A stretch of DNA of 25,978 nt from Alteromonadaceae bacterium (lineage in GTDB: Bacteria > Pseudomonadota > Gammaproteobacteria > Pseudomonadales > Oleiphilaceae), in assembly GCA_013393545.1 (NCBI GenBank), contig JABXHG010000586.1, positions 1 to 25,978 of the forward strand. The letters are read 5' to 3'. Positions 6,732-14,663 of the stretch are shown here, in pieces. Positions within the stretch are counted from its first letter, which is position 1. Every line of letters starts with the position of its first letter. The notes below the pieces were generated by a model, which saw only the letters and a list, made by a program, of their open reading frames with translations, was not told the origin of the DNA and searched no databases. The translations under genes were made by a program, and so were the position numbers.

Positions 6732-8615
6732 ATGCAATTGACCCGCCCCCTTCTGGCTGCCGCCATTCTCTCTGCCACGGTTGGCCTGTCGGCCTGCAGC
6801 AGTGACGGCAAACGCACCGTTTCCGGCGCGGATGACCGGACGATTTCGCTGGTTCAGACCGGCCGTTTTACCTCCGCCAACAACCAGTTTGACGAAAGTG
6901 CCGCAGAAATCGTCGCCTTCGATCCGGACAGCGCCCGTACCTTCGTGGTGAATGCCCAGCAGGGCGCTCTGGATGTCCTGAGCCTGGAAGACCCGGCGAA
7001 TCCGGTAAAAGTAACGACTCTGGTGGCGGGTAACCAGTGGCCGGATGCCGGTGCAATCAACAGCGTCAGTGTTGCCAATGGATTGGTGGCGATTGCCGTG
7101 GAAAACCGCATCAAGACCTCTCCGGGGCGGGTGCAGATGTATAGCGCCAAGGATCTGGCGTTTCTGGGGCAGGCAGAAGTCGGTGCGCTACCGGACATGA
7201 TTACTTTCACACCCGATGGTCGGCATTTGCTGACGGCCAACGAAGGCGAGCCAAATGCTGACTACAGCATTGATCCCGAAGGCTCGGTGTCCCTCATCAA
7301 CGTCGACAATCCGCGCCAGCCGGTTGCCGCCACTCTCGATTTCCGCGCCTTTAATCGCGGTGGCGAGCGGGCCGATGAATTGCCGGAGCAGGTTCGTGTT
7401 TTCGGTAATTATGGTCGCACGGAGCTGTCTGTCACCGGTCACCGCGATGGCGAACAGGCCAGACTGATGGTTGCCGATGCCTCGGCGGTACAGCCCGGCA
7501 TGTGGCTGACCATCGCCAGCAGTGAGGGTGACCCGCTGCCGTATCGGGTGGAACGCGTGGATGGCAATACGTTAACCCTGACCACCGGCTTTGATGGTGA
7601 TACCGAGGTGGATAACGAAGACACCCGACTGCGCGCTTTCCTGCACGATGGCCAGTCGTCCGTAGCTCAGGATCTGGAGCCGGAATACATTGCCGTGTCA
7701 CCAGACGGCTCCAAAGCCTGGGTAACCCTGCAGGAAAATAACGCCGTGGCGGTGATTGATCTGGAGCAGAAGCGGGTGGAACGCATTCTGGCCCTGGGCT
7801 CCAAAGATCACGGCATGCCCGGCAACGAGCTGGATGTGTCTGACAAGGATGATGCCATTAACATCGCCAGCTGGCCGGTGCTTGGAATGTACATGCCCGA
7901 TACCATCAAATCCGTCAGCATTAACGGTGAGATTTATTACCTCACAGCCAATGAAGGCGATGCCCGTGAATACGATGCGTTTGTTGAGGAAATCCGCTTC
8001 AAGGATGCGCCGCTGGCGGATGTTGCGCCCTTCAACCGTGACGATGTGGACTTCTCCGACAAGAAACATCTGGGCCGCCTGCTGACCACGCTGACCGCCG
8101 ACACCAATGGCGATGGCGAACTGGACGTGCCCCTGGCCTATGGTGCGCGGAGCTTCAGTATCTGGAGTGCCGATGGCCGCCTGATAGCGGACAGCGGCAG
8201 CGATTTTGAAACCATTACCGCCGAGGTTCTGGGCGAAAACTTCAATAATGACAACGATGAAAACAGTGGCGACAGTCGAAGCGACGCCAAGGGGCCGGAA
8301 CCCGAGGCGATTGAAGTGGCGCACATTGACGGCCGTACTTACGCGTTCATCGGTCTGGAGCGAACCGGTGGCATCATGGTGTATGACATCAGCAACCCGG
8401 CCAGCCCCCGACACGTGCAATACCTGAACGACCGTGACTTCAGTTACCCCATTGAGGATCGTATCGATGATGGTAACCAGCCGGCATGGGCCGCAGGTGA
8501 TCTGGGCCCGGAGAGCATCCTGTTTGTCAGCGAGGCCGATGCTCCCGGCGATTCGCCACTGCTGATTGTCGGCAACGAAGTCAGCGGTACCACCACCATC
8601 TACGAAATCCGTTAA
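6732..8615 (+). CDS. Choice-of-anchor I family lipoprotein (beta-propeller)
   Basis: This is a 627-residue secreted lipoprotein. A signal peptide with lipobox LSAC (Cys at ~22) is followed by repeated beta-propeller-like blades (DPDSARTFVVNAQQGALDVL, FTPDGRHLLTANEGEPN, VSPDGSKAWVTLQENNAVAVID). Family signatures are LTANEGDAREYDAF, a calcium-binding-like loop D457-x-N-x-D-G-x-x-D465, an acidic NNDNDENSGD stretch and KGPEPEAIEV. Proteins of this type are often annotated as alkaline phosphatase-like, but no catalytic site is identifiable by eye. GAGG lies 5 bases before the ATG. Residues ~220-310 look like an inserted beta-rich domain (TELSVTGHRDGEQARLMVAD). The PHO-box-like array upstream would fit a role in phosphate scavenging. 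Confidence 0.85.
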   Translation: MQLTRPLLAAAILSATVGLSACSSDGKRTVSGADDRTISLVQTGRFTSANNQFDESAAEIVAFDPDSARTFVVNAQQGALDVLSLEDPANPVKVTTLVAGNQWPDAGAINSVSVANGLVAIAVENRIKTSPGRVQMYSAKDLAFLGQAEVGALPDMITFTPDGRHLLTANEGEPNADYSIDPEGSVSLINVDNPRQPVAATLDFRAFNRGGERADELPEQVRVFGNYGRTELSVTGHRDGEQARLMVADASAVQPGMWLTIASSEGDPLPYRVERVDGNTLTLTTGFDGDTEVDNEDTRLRAFLHDGQSSVAQDLEPEYIAVSPDGSKAWVTLQENNAVAVIDLEQKRVERILALGSKDHGMPGNELDVSDKDDAINIASWPVLGMYMPDTIKSVSINGEIYYLTANEGDAREYDAFVEEIRFKDAPLADVAPFNRDDVDFSDKKHLGRLLTTLTADTNGDGELDVPLAYGARSFSIWSADGRLIADSGSDFETITAEVLGENFNNDNDENSGDSRSDAKGPEPEAIEVAHIDGRTYAFIGLERTGGIMVYDISNPASPRHVQYLNDRDFSYPIEDRIDDGNQPAWAAGDLGPESILFVSEADAPGDSPLLIVGNEVSGTTTIYEIR

Positions 8616-8635
8616 AAGCACCGATATCTCCGGAG

Positions 8636-8666
8636 GCCAATGCGTTGGTATCGCCAATGTGTTGGT
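8636..8666. repeat. Tandem 17-bp-spaced palindromic repeat
   Basis: GCCAATGCGTTGGT (8636-8649) and GCCAATGTGTTGGT (8653-8666) differ at one base and are 17 bp apart. Each contains a CCAA-N4-TTGG dyad. They lie just after the upstream stop codon and before the PHO box and could be paired operators. Confidence 0.6.
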
Positions 8667-8696
8667 TTTCCGGCTTGTGTTCTCGCCTCACCTTCC

Positions 8697-8725
8697 GTGA
8701 CATAAAACTGCCGTAAATATGTCAC
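8697..8725 (+). promoter_or_regulatory. PHO-box-like array upstream of the porin
   Basis: GTGACATAAAACTGCCGT at 8697-8714 matches the 18-bp PHO box CTGTCATAAAACTGTCAT at 14 positions. A third repeat in 11-base phase, ATGTCAC at 8719-8725, matches CTGTCAT at 5 of 7. Candidate -10 elements are TAAGCT at 8736-8741, at the usual 10-base distance, and the better TATAAA at 8745-8750. Confidence 0.6.
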
Positions 8726-8756
8726 TTCCTTGCAATAAGCTGCCTATAAATTGAAG

Positions 8757-8844
8757 TCTCGAAGCTTAAGGGCAAGCCCGGGCTTTGAGCTCATGTTGCG
8801 TTTTGAGTGAAACCTTGATGCCGGGCGGGCTGCCCGGCCTTTTT
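8757..8844 (+). ncRNA. Candidate PHO-regulated small RNA or attenuated porin leader
   Basis: The predicted start is ~7 bases after TATAAA (8745-8750) and the 3' end is the hairpin-plus-T-run at 8820-8844, giving an ~88-nt transcript. It contains the 12-bp palindrome AAGCCCGGGCTT and no convincing ORF. Because the terminator lies downstream of the PHO box and 138 bases before the porin ATG, this promoter should make a short RNA, with read-through needed to reach the porin. Boundaries are inferred. Confidence 0.4.
8820..8844 (+). terminator. Intrinsic terminator inside the porin upstream region
   Basis: GCCGGGC (8820-8826) and GCCCGGC (8832-8838) form a perfect 7-bp stem with a 5-base loop, followed by T residues at 8840-8844. 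Confidence 0.8.
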
Positions 8845-8941
8845 CCAGATTCAGGCGTTTCGGTTTAACGGCCAGGCCGGTAACCGGAGCTCCGACAAAC
8901 AGAAACCGATGGAGTATCCGTTGAGAGCTGTTTTTCTGTTC

Positions 8942-8984
8942 GTAAAACCCCATAAAACCAATCGAAAGTGGAGTAAAACCCCAT
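8942..8984 (+). repeat. 12-bp direct repeat spanning the porin start codon
   Basis: GTAAAACCCCAT occurs at 8942-8953 and again at 8973-8984, where its final AT begins the porin ATG. The copies are 31 bp apart and flank the GGAG ribosome site (8970-8973). A possible -10 (TAAAAC, 8943-8948) 16 bases after TTGAGA lies in the first copy. Confidence 0.6.
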
Positions 8985-9921
8985 GAAGAAGCTTCTTCTG
9001 GCTGTTGCTGTGTCCTCTGTAGCGGCAGGTTCTGCCAACGCTGCAACCATTTACGAGAAAGATGGCTTTACTTACAAGCTGAATGGTGATTTTCAGGTCC
9101 AGATGCGCCAGGACATCGGTAATGATGAGAACCTGGGTGTCGAGTTTGATGATTTGGAAATGAAAAACTACGTCAGTTATGACCTTGGCAATGAAATGAA
9201 AGCCTTTGGTCGCGTAGACTTTGGCTTCAAGGATTACGCCAATCAGGACGATAAGGGCGAAGAAGACCTGCTGGAAGAAGCCTATGTGGGCATGAAGTTT
9301 GGTGTCGCCTCTCTCTCATTTGGTAAACAGAATTTTGCTGGCGATGAATTCGGTGTGGAAGAAGCCATCGAATCGCCACTGGATGAAGACCAATTTGATG
9401 CGGAAGGAACTGACGGCGACGATACCCTGCGTGTTGATGTTGAGCTGGAGAATGTTTACGTCGCTGCCTCCTACGAACTGGAAGCTGAAGGCACCGACAG
9501 CGAAGGTGATGAATATTTTGATCTGTTCGCGTCCACCGAGTTTGCCGGTTTGACCCTGGCAGGTGCGTATCAGCAGAGAACACCAATTAATGGCGATTCT
9601 GTGGATACCTATGGTGTCAGTGCCGCTTACGACTTTGATATTGCTGGCCTGGCCGCTGACTACAGCATTTCCGATAATGACGGTACGGAAACAACTCTGT
9701 ATAACGTTGCTGCAACCTTTGACGTTGCCAGTACAACCGGTGTTGCGCTGGGTATGCAGAACCAGGAAGAAGATGGCAACGAAGATGTTACAGGCTGGTA
9801 TGCCAACGTGACCTACAAATTCCCGGAAGCGAAAAATGTCCGTCTTTTTGCTGAAATTGCTGACACGGACGAAGATGACACCGATATGGGTTACCTGGCC
9901 GGCCTGCGCGTGAAGTTTTAA
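8983..9921 (+). CDS. Outer-membrane porin (general or PhoE-like)
   Basis: This is a 312-residue Gram-negative porin. The signal peptide is MKKLLLAVAVSSVAAGSANA, cleaved before ATIYEKDG. The mature protein has alternating amphipathic strands starting FTYKLNGDFQVQMRQD, acidic loops rich in D/E, and the terminal strand GYLAGLRVKF ending in Phe, the signature recognised by the BAM machinery. The acidic loops are typical of halophilic or marine porins. GGAG lies 9 bases upstream of the ATG. A PHO-box-like array lies ~260 bases upstream, so it may be a phosphate-starvation porin, though the loops show no obvious basic residues for anion selectivity. It is followed by an intrinsic terminator. Confidence 0.9.
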   Translation: MKKLLLAVAVSSVAAGSANAATIYEKDGFTYKLNGDFQVQMRQDIGNDENLGVEFDDLEMKNYVSYDLGNEMKAFGRVDFGFKDYANQDDKGEEDLLEEAYVGMKFGVASLSFGKQNFAGDEFGVEEAIESPLDEDQFDAEGTDGDDTLRVDVELENVYVAASYELEAEGTDSEGDEYFDLFASTEFAGLTLAGAYQQRTPINGDSVDTYGVSAAYDFDIAGLAADYSISDNDGTETTLYNVAATFDVASTTGVALGMQNQEEDGNEDVTGWYANVTYKFPEAKNVRLFAEIADTDEDDTDMGYLAGLRVKF

Positions 9922-9968
9922 ACGCCAGCCGCCAACACAGCGCCTCTGTGGGCTGTGTCAGAAACCAC

Positions 9969-9999
9969 AAAAAGGCCGGGCATTTTGCACGGCCTTTTT
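9969..9999. terminator. Bidirectional terminator between porin and dctM
   Basis: AAAAAGGCCG (9969-9978) pairs perfectly with CGGCCTTTTT (9990-9999) around an 11-base loop. The A-run and T-run make it functional on both strands, serving the porin and the convergent TRAP operon. Confidence 0.9.
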
Positions 10000-10048
10000 G
10001 CGTTCCGCCGGCAAGGCCCGCTTCGGAGCCCTGCCTTGAGCCTCAGGC

Positions 10049-11347
10049 TCAGTAGGTGGCACTCATGCCAAACCACTCGGGGAAGATCACAATCATCGCC
10101 AACACCAGAATCTGGATCAGGATGAACGGCAATATCCCCTTGTAGATGTCGGTGGTTCGTACCTCCGGTGGTGCCACCCCCTTGAGGTAGAACAGCGAGA
10201 ACCCGAAGGGCGGGGTCAGGAAGCTGGTCTGCAGGTTCATGGCAATCAGGATGGCAAACCAGAGCATGTTGATGCCCATGGCTTCAGCCACTGGTGCCAG
10301 GATCGGCACGATGATGAAGGAAATCTCCACAAAGTCGATGAAGAAGCCCAGCACCAGAATCACCAGCATGGCCAGAATGATGAACCCCCATTGCTCGCCA
10401 GGCAGCATCATCAGCCAGTCTTCCAGCAGGTAATCGCCGCCTGTATAGCTGAACACCATGGAAAACGCGGTGGCGCCGATCAGAATCGCGAACACCATGG
10501 CGGTCACCTTGACGGTGTCCTTGCTGGCGTCCCACACCATTTTGAAGCTGAATTGACGGTAGATAATGGCGAGAATCACCGCGCCAACGCCACCCAGGGC
10601 AGACGACTCCGTGGGGGTGGCAATGCCGGTGAAGATCGAGCCAAGCACCACCACAATCAGCGCCAGTGGCGGAATAATGGCCAGCAGCGCATCGCGGATT
10701 TCCTTGCCGCGACTTGCGTTTTCGTCTTCCTGGGGCATGGCCGGTGCCGTTTCCGGCTTGAACCGGGTCCTGATCAGGATGTAAGCGATGTACAGACCGA
10801 TCAGCACCACGCCGGGCATCACCGCCGCCTTGAACAGATCACCGACGGGAAGGCCCAGTACATCACCCAGGATGATCAGGATAATGGACGGCGGCACGAT
10901 CTGCCCCAGAGTGCCGGAGGCACAGATGGTGCCGGTGGCCAGGCGCTTGTCGTATTTATGGGCAAGCATGACCGGCAGGGAGATCAGGCCCATGGCCACC
11001 ACGCTGGCCCCCACTACACCAGTGGAGGCGGCCAGCAGGGCACCAACAAGGATCGTGGAAATGGCCAGGCCACCGGGCAGGCCGCCAAACAGCCGGCCCA
11101 TCGAGGTCAGTAGTTGTTCGGCCAGCCGGGTGCGTTGCAGCACCACACCCATGAATATGAACAGTGGCACCGCCATCAATACGGTGTTCTGCATCACGCT
11201 CATAATGCGGTAGGGCATGAACGCAAACAGATCCATGCCCTCGGCGAAAATACCAAAAAACAGGGCGACGCCACCAAAGGTGAACGCCACCGGAAAACCG
11301 AACATCAGCATGACCAGGGCCACGCCGAACATAATCATGCCAATCAT
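10049..11347 (-). CDS. dctM: TRAP transporter large permease DctM
   Basis: This is a 432-residue inner-membrane protein, the sodium-coupled transport subunit of a tripartite ATP-independent periplasmic system. It has about 12 hydrophobic helices and DctM motifs: PLFIFMGVVLQRTRLAEQLL, ISTILVGALLAASTGVVGAS, CASGTLGQIVPPSIILIILGD, GIATPTESSALGGVGA and LQTSFLTPPFGFSLFYLKG. The sequence type is that of the mannitol/chloroaromatic and 2-oxo-acid group (FcbT3/TakM-like). Its start overlaps the dctQ stop by 4 bases (ATGA), indicating translational coupling. The substrate cannot be read from this subunit. Confidence 0.95.
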   Translation of the reverse strand: MIGMIMFGVALVMLMFGFPVAFTFGGVALFFGIFAEGMDLFAFMPYRIMSVMQNTVLMAVPLFIFMGVVLQRTRLAEQLLTSMGRLFGGLPGGLAISTILVGALLAASTGVVGASVVAMGLISLPVMLAHKYDKRLATGTICASGTLGQIVPPSIILIILGDVLGLPVGDLFKAAVMPGVVLIGLYIAYILIRTRFKPETAPAMPQEDENASRGKEIRDALLAIIPPLALIVVVLGSIFTGIATPTESSALGGVGAVILAIIYRQFSFKMVWDASKDTVKVTAMVFAILIGATAFSMVFSYTGGDYLLEDWLMMLPGEQWGFIILAMLVILVLGFFIDFVEISFIIVPILAPVAEAMGINMLWFAILIAMNLQTSFLTPPFGFSLFYLKGVAPPEVRTTDIYKGILPFILIQILVLAMIVIFPEWFGMSATY

Positions 11348-11889
11348 GCCAGGCCTCCCGCGCTGTGCTCGCCTTCATATTCCTTGTCACCGGCGATGAC
11401 CCGAATGGCATGGGTGACCATGTTGAGGCCAGCGGTGCCGATAAAGATGGCCGAGATGGGAATCACGGATTTGATAATCCAGCGGTGTGGCAGCCCGCCT
11501 GGGTCGCCACTACCTTCGCCCATCTGATAGGCGTCAACGGCAAAGCCGTAGCCGTAAAAGCCGATCAGATAGGCAAAGGGAATCACGAAAAAGACCGCAC
11601 CCAGGATATTGATCCAGGCTTTGGTTTTGTTGCTCCAGCGGGTGTAGAACACGTCTACCCGCACATGGCCGTCCGTGCGCAGGGCGTAGGGGATGCCCAT
11701 CAGGAACACCACCGAATAAAGGTGCCATTCCATTTCTTGCATGCCGATGGAGACGTCGTTGAAGACATAACGCATCAACACGTCATAAAACACATTGGCT
11801 GCCATCAGGATCATGGCAACGCAGGCGATCCAGCCGCAGAATTTCGAGAGCCAGCCCAGGCCCTCATCCAGCTTGATTATCCAGCGCAT
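11344..11889 (-). CDS. dctQ: TRAP transporter small permease DctQ
   Basis: This is a 181-residue membrane protein with four predicted helices (about 16-40, 55-75, 93-118 and 138-160). Characteristic residues are NVFYDVLMRYVFNDVSIGMQEMEWHLYSVVFLMGIPYALRTDGHVRVDVFY. DctQ pairs with DctM and receives ligand from DctP. It is cotranscribed with dctM and separated from dctP by an intrinsic terminator, so it is probably expressed below the binding protein. Confidence 0.93.
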   Translation of the reverse strand: MRWIIKLDEGLGWLSKFCGWIACVAMILMAANVFYDVLMRYVFNDVSIGMQEMEWHLYSVVFLMGIPYALRTDGHVRVDVFYTRWSNKTKAWINILGAVFFVIPFAYLIGFYGYGFAVDAYQMGEGSGDPGGLPHRWIIKSVIPISAIFIGTAGLNMVTHAIRVIAGDKEYEGEHSAGGLA

Positions 11890-11936
11890 TGAACGTCTTC
11901 CTCCGCCAGGCGGATTATTTGGGTGAATGGTGGAAC

Positions 11937-11972
11937 AAAAAAGCCGGGATCACTTCAAGAGCGATCCCGGCT
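11937..11972 (-). terminator. Intercistronic terminator between dctP and dctQ
   Basis: On the minus strand AGCCGGGATC and GATCCCGGCT form a perfect 10-bp stem around an 11-base loop, followed by TTTTTTG. Partial read-through would lower dctQM relative to dctP, a common arrangement in binding-protein-dependent transporters. Confidence 0.9.
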
Positions 11973-11995
11973 CTGTTACTGCATGGCGGTCAAGT

Positions 11996-13072
11996 TTACT
12001 CGACTTCGGCCATGGTGTTGAGATAAGCCCGCTCGGAAATGTCCGTGTAAGCGCGGCTCTGCTCCAGATACTTCAGCTGCGAATCGATGATTTTCGCGGC
12101 CATTTCGCTGCCTTCCGCCGCTTCGTCCAGCAGGCGTTCGTTGGCTGCGTACATGGCGTCGAACACGTCATCCGGGAACTGCTTGATCTGTACGTTCGGG
12201 TACTCTTCCTTGATGTTGGCCCAGGCTTCGGCGTTGGCGTGCTGCGAGTGCACCAGCATGTCGTAGGATGCGGTGCGCATGGCTACGCGCATAATTTCCT
12301 GCAGGTCCGCCGGCAGCTCTTCCCAGGTGTCCTTGTTGATCAGGAACTGAAGTTCGGTGGCCGGTTCGTGCCAGCCGGTGTAGTAGTAATCGGCGATTTG
12401 CTGGAAGCCCAGACGCAGGTCCAGTGCCGGGCCAACCCACTCAACCGCGTCAATGGTGTTGCGCTCAAGGGCGGTGTACAGCTCGCCCGGGGCGATGTTG
12501 GTCGGGTTCACGCCCACTTCCGCAAACACTTCACCGGCAAAGCCGGGAATGCGCATTTTCAGGCCTTCCAGGTCTTCCAGGGAGTTGATCTCGTTGCGGA
12601 ACCAACCACCCATTTGCACGCCGGTGTTACCGCCGGGGAAGGACAGCATATTGTGGGGCTCATACACTTCCTGCATCAATTCCATGCCACCACCGTGGTA
12701 GAACCAGGCGTATTGTTCAATGGCGTTCATGCCGAAGGGCATGCTGGTAAAGAAGAGGGTTTCGGGAACCTTGCCTTTCCAGTAATAGGAGGCGGAGTGG
12801 CCCATGTCGTACTGGCCGGCTTTGACCATGTCGAACACGCCCAGCGGTGCCTTGTGCTTGTTGGCGGAATCGATGCGGACGCGCAGACGGCCGTCAGACA
12901 TTTTCTCGACGGTTTCGGCGAAGCGTTTGGTGGTGTCGCCGAAAATGGGGAAGTTGGGGCCCCAGGTTTCTGCCAGCCGGAGAGTAAACCGGTCCTGGGC
13001 CAGTGCCTGAGTTGCGCTAAAGGTAGTTGCTGCGGCGAGTACTGCCGCGGAAAGAACAGAACGGAGTTTCAT
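11996..13072 (-). CDS. dctP: TRAP transporter solute-binding protein DctP (TakP-like)
   Basis: This is a 358-residue periplasmic binding protein with signal peptide cleavage near ALA/QDRF. It has family motifs FTLRLAETWGPNFPIFGD, HSASYYWKGKVPETLFFTSMPFGM, the conserved ligand-contact region LEGLKMRIPGFAGEVF (its Arg binds the carboxylate in characterised DctP proteins), and DAVEWVGPALDLRLGFQQIADYYYTGWHEP. The last stretch is typical of the TakP/FcbT1 branch, whose characterised members bind 2-oxo acids, lactate or aromatic acids, some with a bound metal ion. The ligand is therefore probably a carboxylate; the exact one is unknown. GAGGG lies upstream of the ATG. First gene of the dctPQM unit. 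Confidence 0.93.
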   Translation of the reverse strand: MKLRSVLSAAVLAAATTFSATQALAQDRFTLRLAETWGPNFPIFGDTTKRFAETVEKMSDGRLRVRIDSANKHKAPLGVFDMVKAGQYDMGHSASYYWKGKVPETLFFTSMPFGMNAIEQYAWFYHGGGMELMQEVYEPHNMLSFPGGNTGVQMGGWFRNEINSLEDLEGLKMRIPGFAGEVFAEVGVNPTNIAPGELYTALERNTIDAVEWVGPALDLRLGFQQIADYYYTGWHEPATELQFLINKDTWEELPADLQEIMRVAMRTASYDMLVHSQHANAEAWANIKEEYPNVQIKQFPDDVFDAMYAANERLLDEAAEGSEMAAKIIDSQLKYLEQSRAYTDISERAYLNTMAEVE

Positions 13073-13225
13073 TGTTCTTGTGCCCTCGTTGTCGTTGTTT
13101 TTGTCGGTGTGGTCACGTTGGGGTGTGCCCCACCGCCATTCATGGTTGAGAATAGCAACTAGTCGGGCCGAGCGGTAGTTGGAGATAACAAAGTGGCGCA
13201 GAAAATAAGGAGGGTGCGAAAATTC

Positions 13226-13245
13226 GCCGCAGCAGGTGCTGCGGC
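13226..13245 (-). terminator. Hairpin after the helical-bundle gene
   Basis: GCCGCAGCA (13226-13234) and TGCTGCGGC (13237-13245) are perfect inverted repeats 6 bases beyond the stop codon of the minus-strand gene. The downstream minus-strand sequence GAATTTTCG is only a weak T-tract. Confidence 0.55.
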
Positions 13246-13251
13246 GCTGGC

Positions 13252-13710
13252 TTACAGGTCGCTCATGCGGCCAATCTGGCCGGCCATGCGCATGGCCTCG
13301 TGCTCCTCCAGGGATTTAAGGTCTTCCAGCAGTTCTTTCGCCTCACGGATTTCCGCCTTGCCGATCAAACCGTCGTACAGCTCCATCACCTGGTCGTGGA
13401 AATCAAAAATCTCTTTGGCAATATCGTCAAAGGACATGTCGTTGTAGCGCAGGTCACACATCCGGTTTTTTTCGATGGGTTTGTGCACCCCGTAGTCGTA
13501 AAGCCGGGTTTGCATGGCTTTGGGGTCGGCCTGGCGTTCGTATTCTGCCACCGCCTTTTCCAGCAGGGTTTCATGGGTGCTGATGTAATCAAGCAGGGCG
13601 CTGGCACGCTCGTTCTTGTGCAGCGTGGCGGATTCTTTCAGGCACCGGGCCAGGTATTCGTGCAGCTGGCGGGTCCATTCAATCAGGTCGGCAAAGGTTT
13701 TGATTTCCAT
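13252..13710 (-). CDS. Helical-bundle protein, ferritin/hemerythrin-like
   Basis: This 152-residue soluble, almost wholly alpha-helical, charged protein has no signal peptide. I do not recognise an exact family. The pattern of acidic and His residues on helices is reminiscent of diiron four-helix bundles: E26; H46-E47 in STHETLLEKAVAEYE; H105-D106 with E110 in FDFHDQVMELYD; and E135-E136-H137-E138 in LKSLEEHEAM. A role as a small metal- or oxygen-binding protein is a guess; a stress-response helical protein is as likely. GGAGG lies 9 bases upstream of the ATG. It is divergent from motA with an 86-base gap. Confidence 0.6.
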   Translation of the reverse strand: MEIKTFADLIEWTRQLHEYLARCLKESATLHKNERASALLDYISTHETLLEKAVAEYERQADPKAMQTRLYDYGVHKPIEKNRMCDLRYNDMSFDDIAKEIFDFHDQVMELYDGLIGKAEIREAKELLEDLKSLEEHEAMRMAGQIGRMSDL

Positions 13711-13796
13711 AGAGTTGCACCTCCGGTCACAATGGCAATTGTATTTTTTCTTCTATCATAACAGTCTAGTTCGATTGTTGTTCCATGGAGTAATAA

Positions 13797-14663
13797 ATGA
13801 ACCCGTCCACGCTTATCGGTATGGTTGCCGGCCTGGCTGTTCTGGCCAGTGTGTTGTTCTGGTCCGCCGAAGACCCGGCGCTGTTTATTAATCTGCCTGG
13901 CCTGGCGATTGTCGTGGGCGGCACCCTGGCAGCCACTTTTATCTCCTTTCCGCTGCGTGAGGTGCTGCGGGTATTCCGCCTGTTCGGCACGGTGGTTCGC
14001 AATGAAAAACTCTACACCGAGCGCGACATTGAAGAACTGGTTCGTATTTCCCGGCTCTGGATCGATGGCGATCTGGCGGCGGTGGAGCGGGCGCTGGAAA
14101 CCGTGCGCAACCCGTTTTTGCGCTCCGGCGTTCAGCTGGTGATCGAGCTGAACCCGGAAGACGACATCATGGATTTCATGGAATGGCGTATTGCCCGTCT
14201 GCGCGCCCGTGAGCATGCCGAGGCCCAGCTGTTCCGGGTGATGGCCAGTTTCGCTCCGGCCTTTGGCATGATCGGCACTCTGGTGGGGTTGATCAACATG
14301 ATGTTCCTGCTGGATGGCGGCAGCATGGCGGTGATCGGTCAGCAGCTGGCGGTGGCGCTGATGACCACCTTTTACGGTATTTTGCTGGCCAACCTGATTT
14401 TTCGGCCGGTGGCGGTGAAGCTGGAGCGGCGCACCGAGCAGCGCATTATCCTGATGCGCATGGTGATGCAGGGCATTTCCATGATGTGCAAAAAACGCAG
14501 TCCGTCGCTCATGCGCGAAACCCTGAAATCCTTTGTCGCCAGTTATGACGATGAAATCCGCGATCTTCGGCCGCCGGTTAACAACGGGCGCCAAACCGCC
14601 CCGGGATCCCGCGACGGCCGTGCGACCCCGGGTAAGGCAAAGGAAAGCGCGCGTAATGTCTGA
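13797..14663 (+). CDS. motA: Flagellar stator subunit MotA/PomA-like
   Basis: This is a 288-residue inner-membrane protein, the rotating pentameric part of an ion-driven flagellar stator. Four transmembrane helices lie at about 5-23, 32-52, ~150-172 and ~180-202. The proton/sodium channel helix is SFAPAFGMIGTLVGLINMM, and the cytoplasmic loop (60-140) carries the charged residues that contact FliG. This form, with its short N-terminal helix pair, resembles the PomA/MotC group, so the coupling ion may be sodium (inference). GGAG lies 8 bases before the ATG. The C-terminal ~40 residues (RPPVNNGRQTAPGSRDGR...) are basic and disordered. The gene overlaps motB by 8 bases. Confidence 0.92.
   Translation: MNPSTLIGMVAGLAVLASVLFWSAEDPALFINLPGLAIVVGGTLAATFISFPLREVLRVFRLFGTVVRNEKLYTERDIEELVRISRLWIDGDLAAVERALETVRNPFLRSGVQLVIELNPEDDIMDFMEWRIARLRAREHAEAQLFRVMASFAPAFGMIGTLVGLINMMFLLDGGSMAVIGQQLAVALMTTFYGILLANLIFRPVAVKLERRTEQRIILMRMVMQGISMMCKKRSPSLMRETLKSFVASYDDEIRDLRPPVNNGRQTAPGSRDGRATPGKAKESARNV

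Noticed and set aside
7698..8657. 319-residue minus-strand ORF opposite the choice-of-anchor gene
   Set aside because: Antisense shadow without family motifs; the plus-strand protein has a lipobox and conserved signatures.
13129..13142. TGGGG-TGTG-CCCCA dyad upstream of dctP
   Set aside because: Short and GC-rich with no clear promoter context; it may be chance in this composition.
11927..13162. 411-residue plus-strand ORF opposite dctP
   Set aside because: It is antisense to a clear TRAP binding protein and crosses the intercistronic terminator; it has no signal, motif or ribosome site of its own.
14533..14655. Longer motB start at 14533
   Set aside because: It would lie 41 codons inside motA and add a non-conserved stretch; ATG 14656 gives the usual short cytoplasmic tail before the stator helix.
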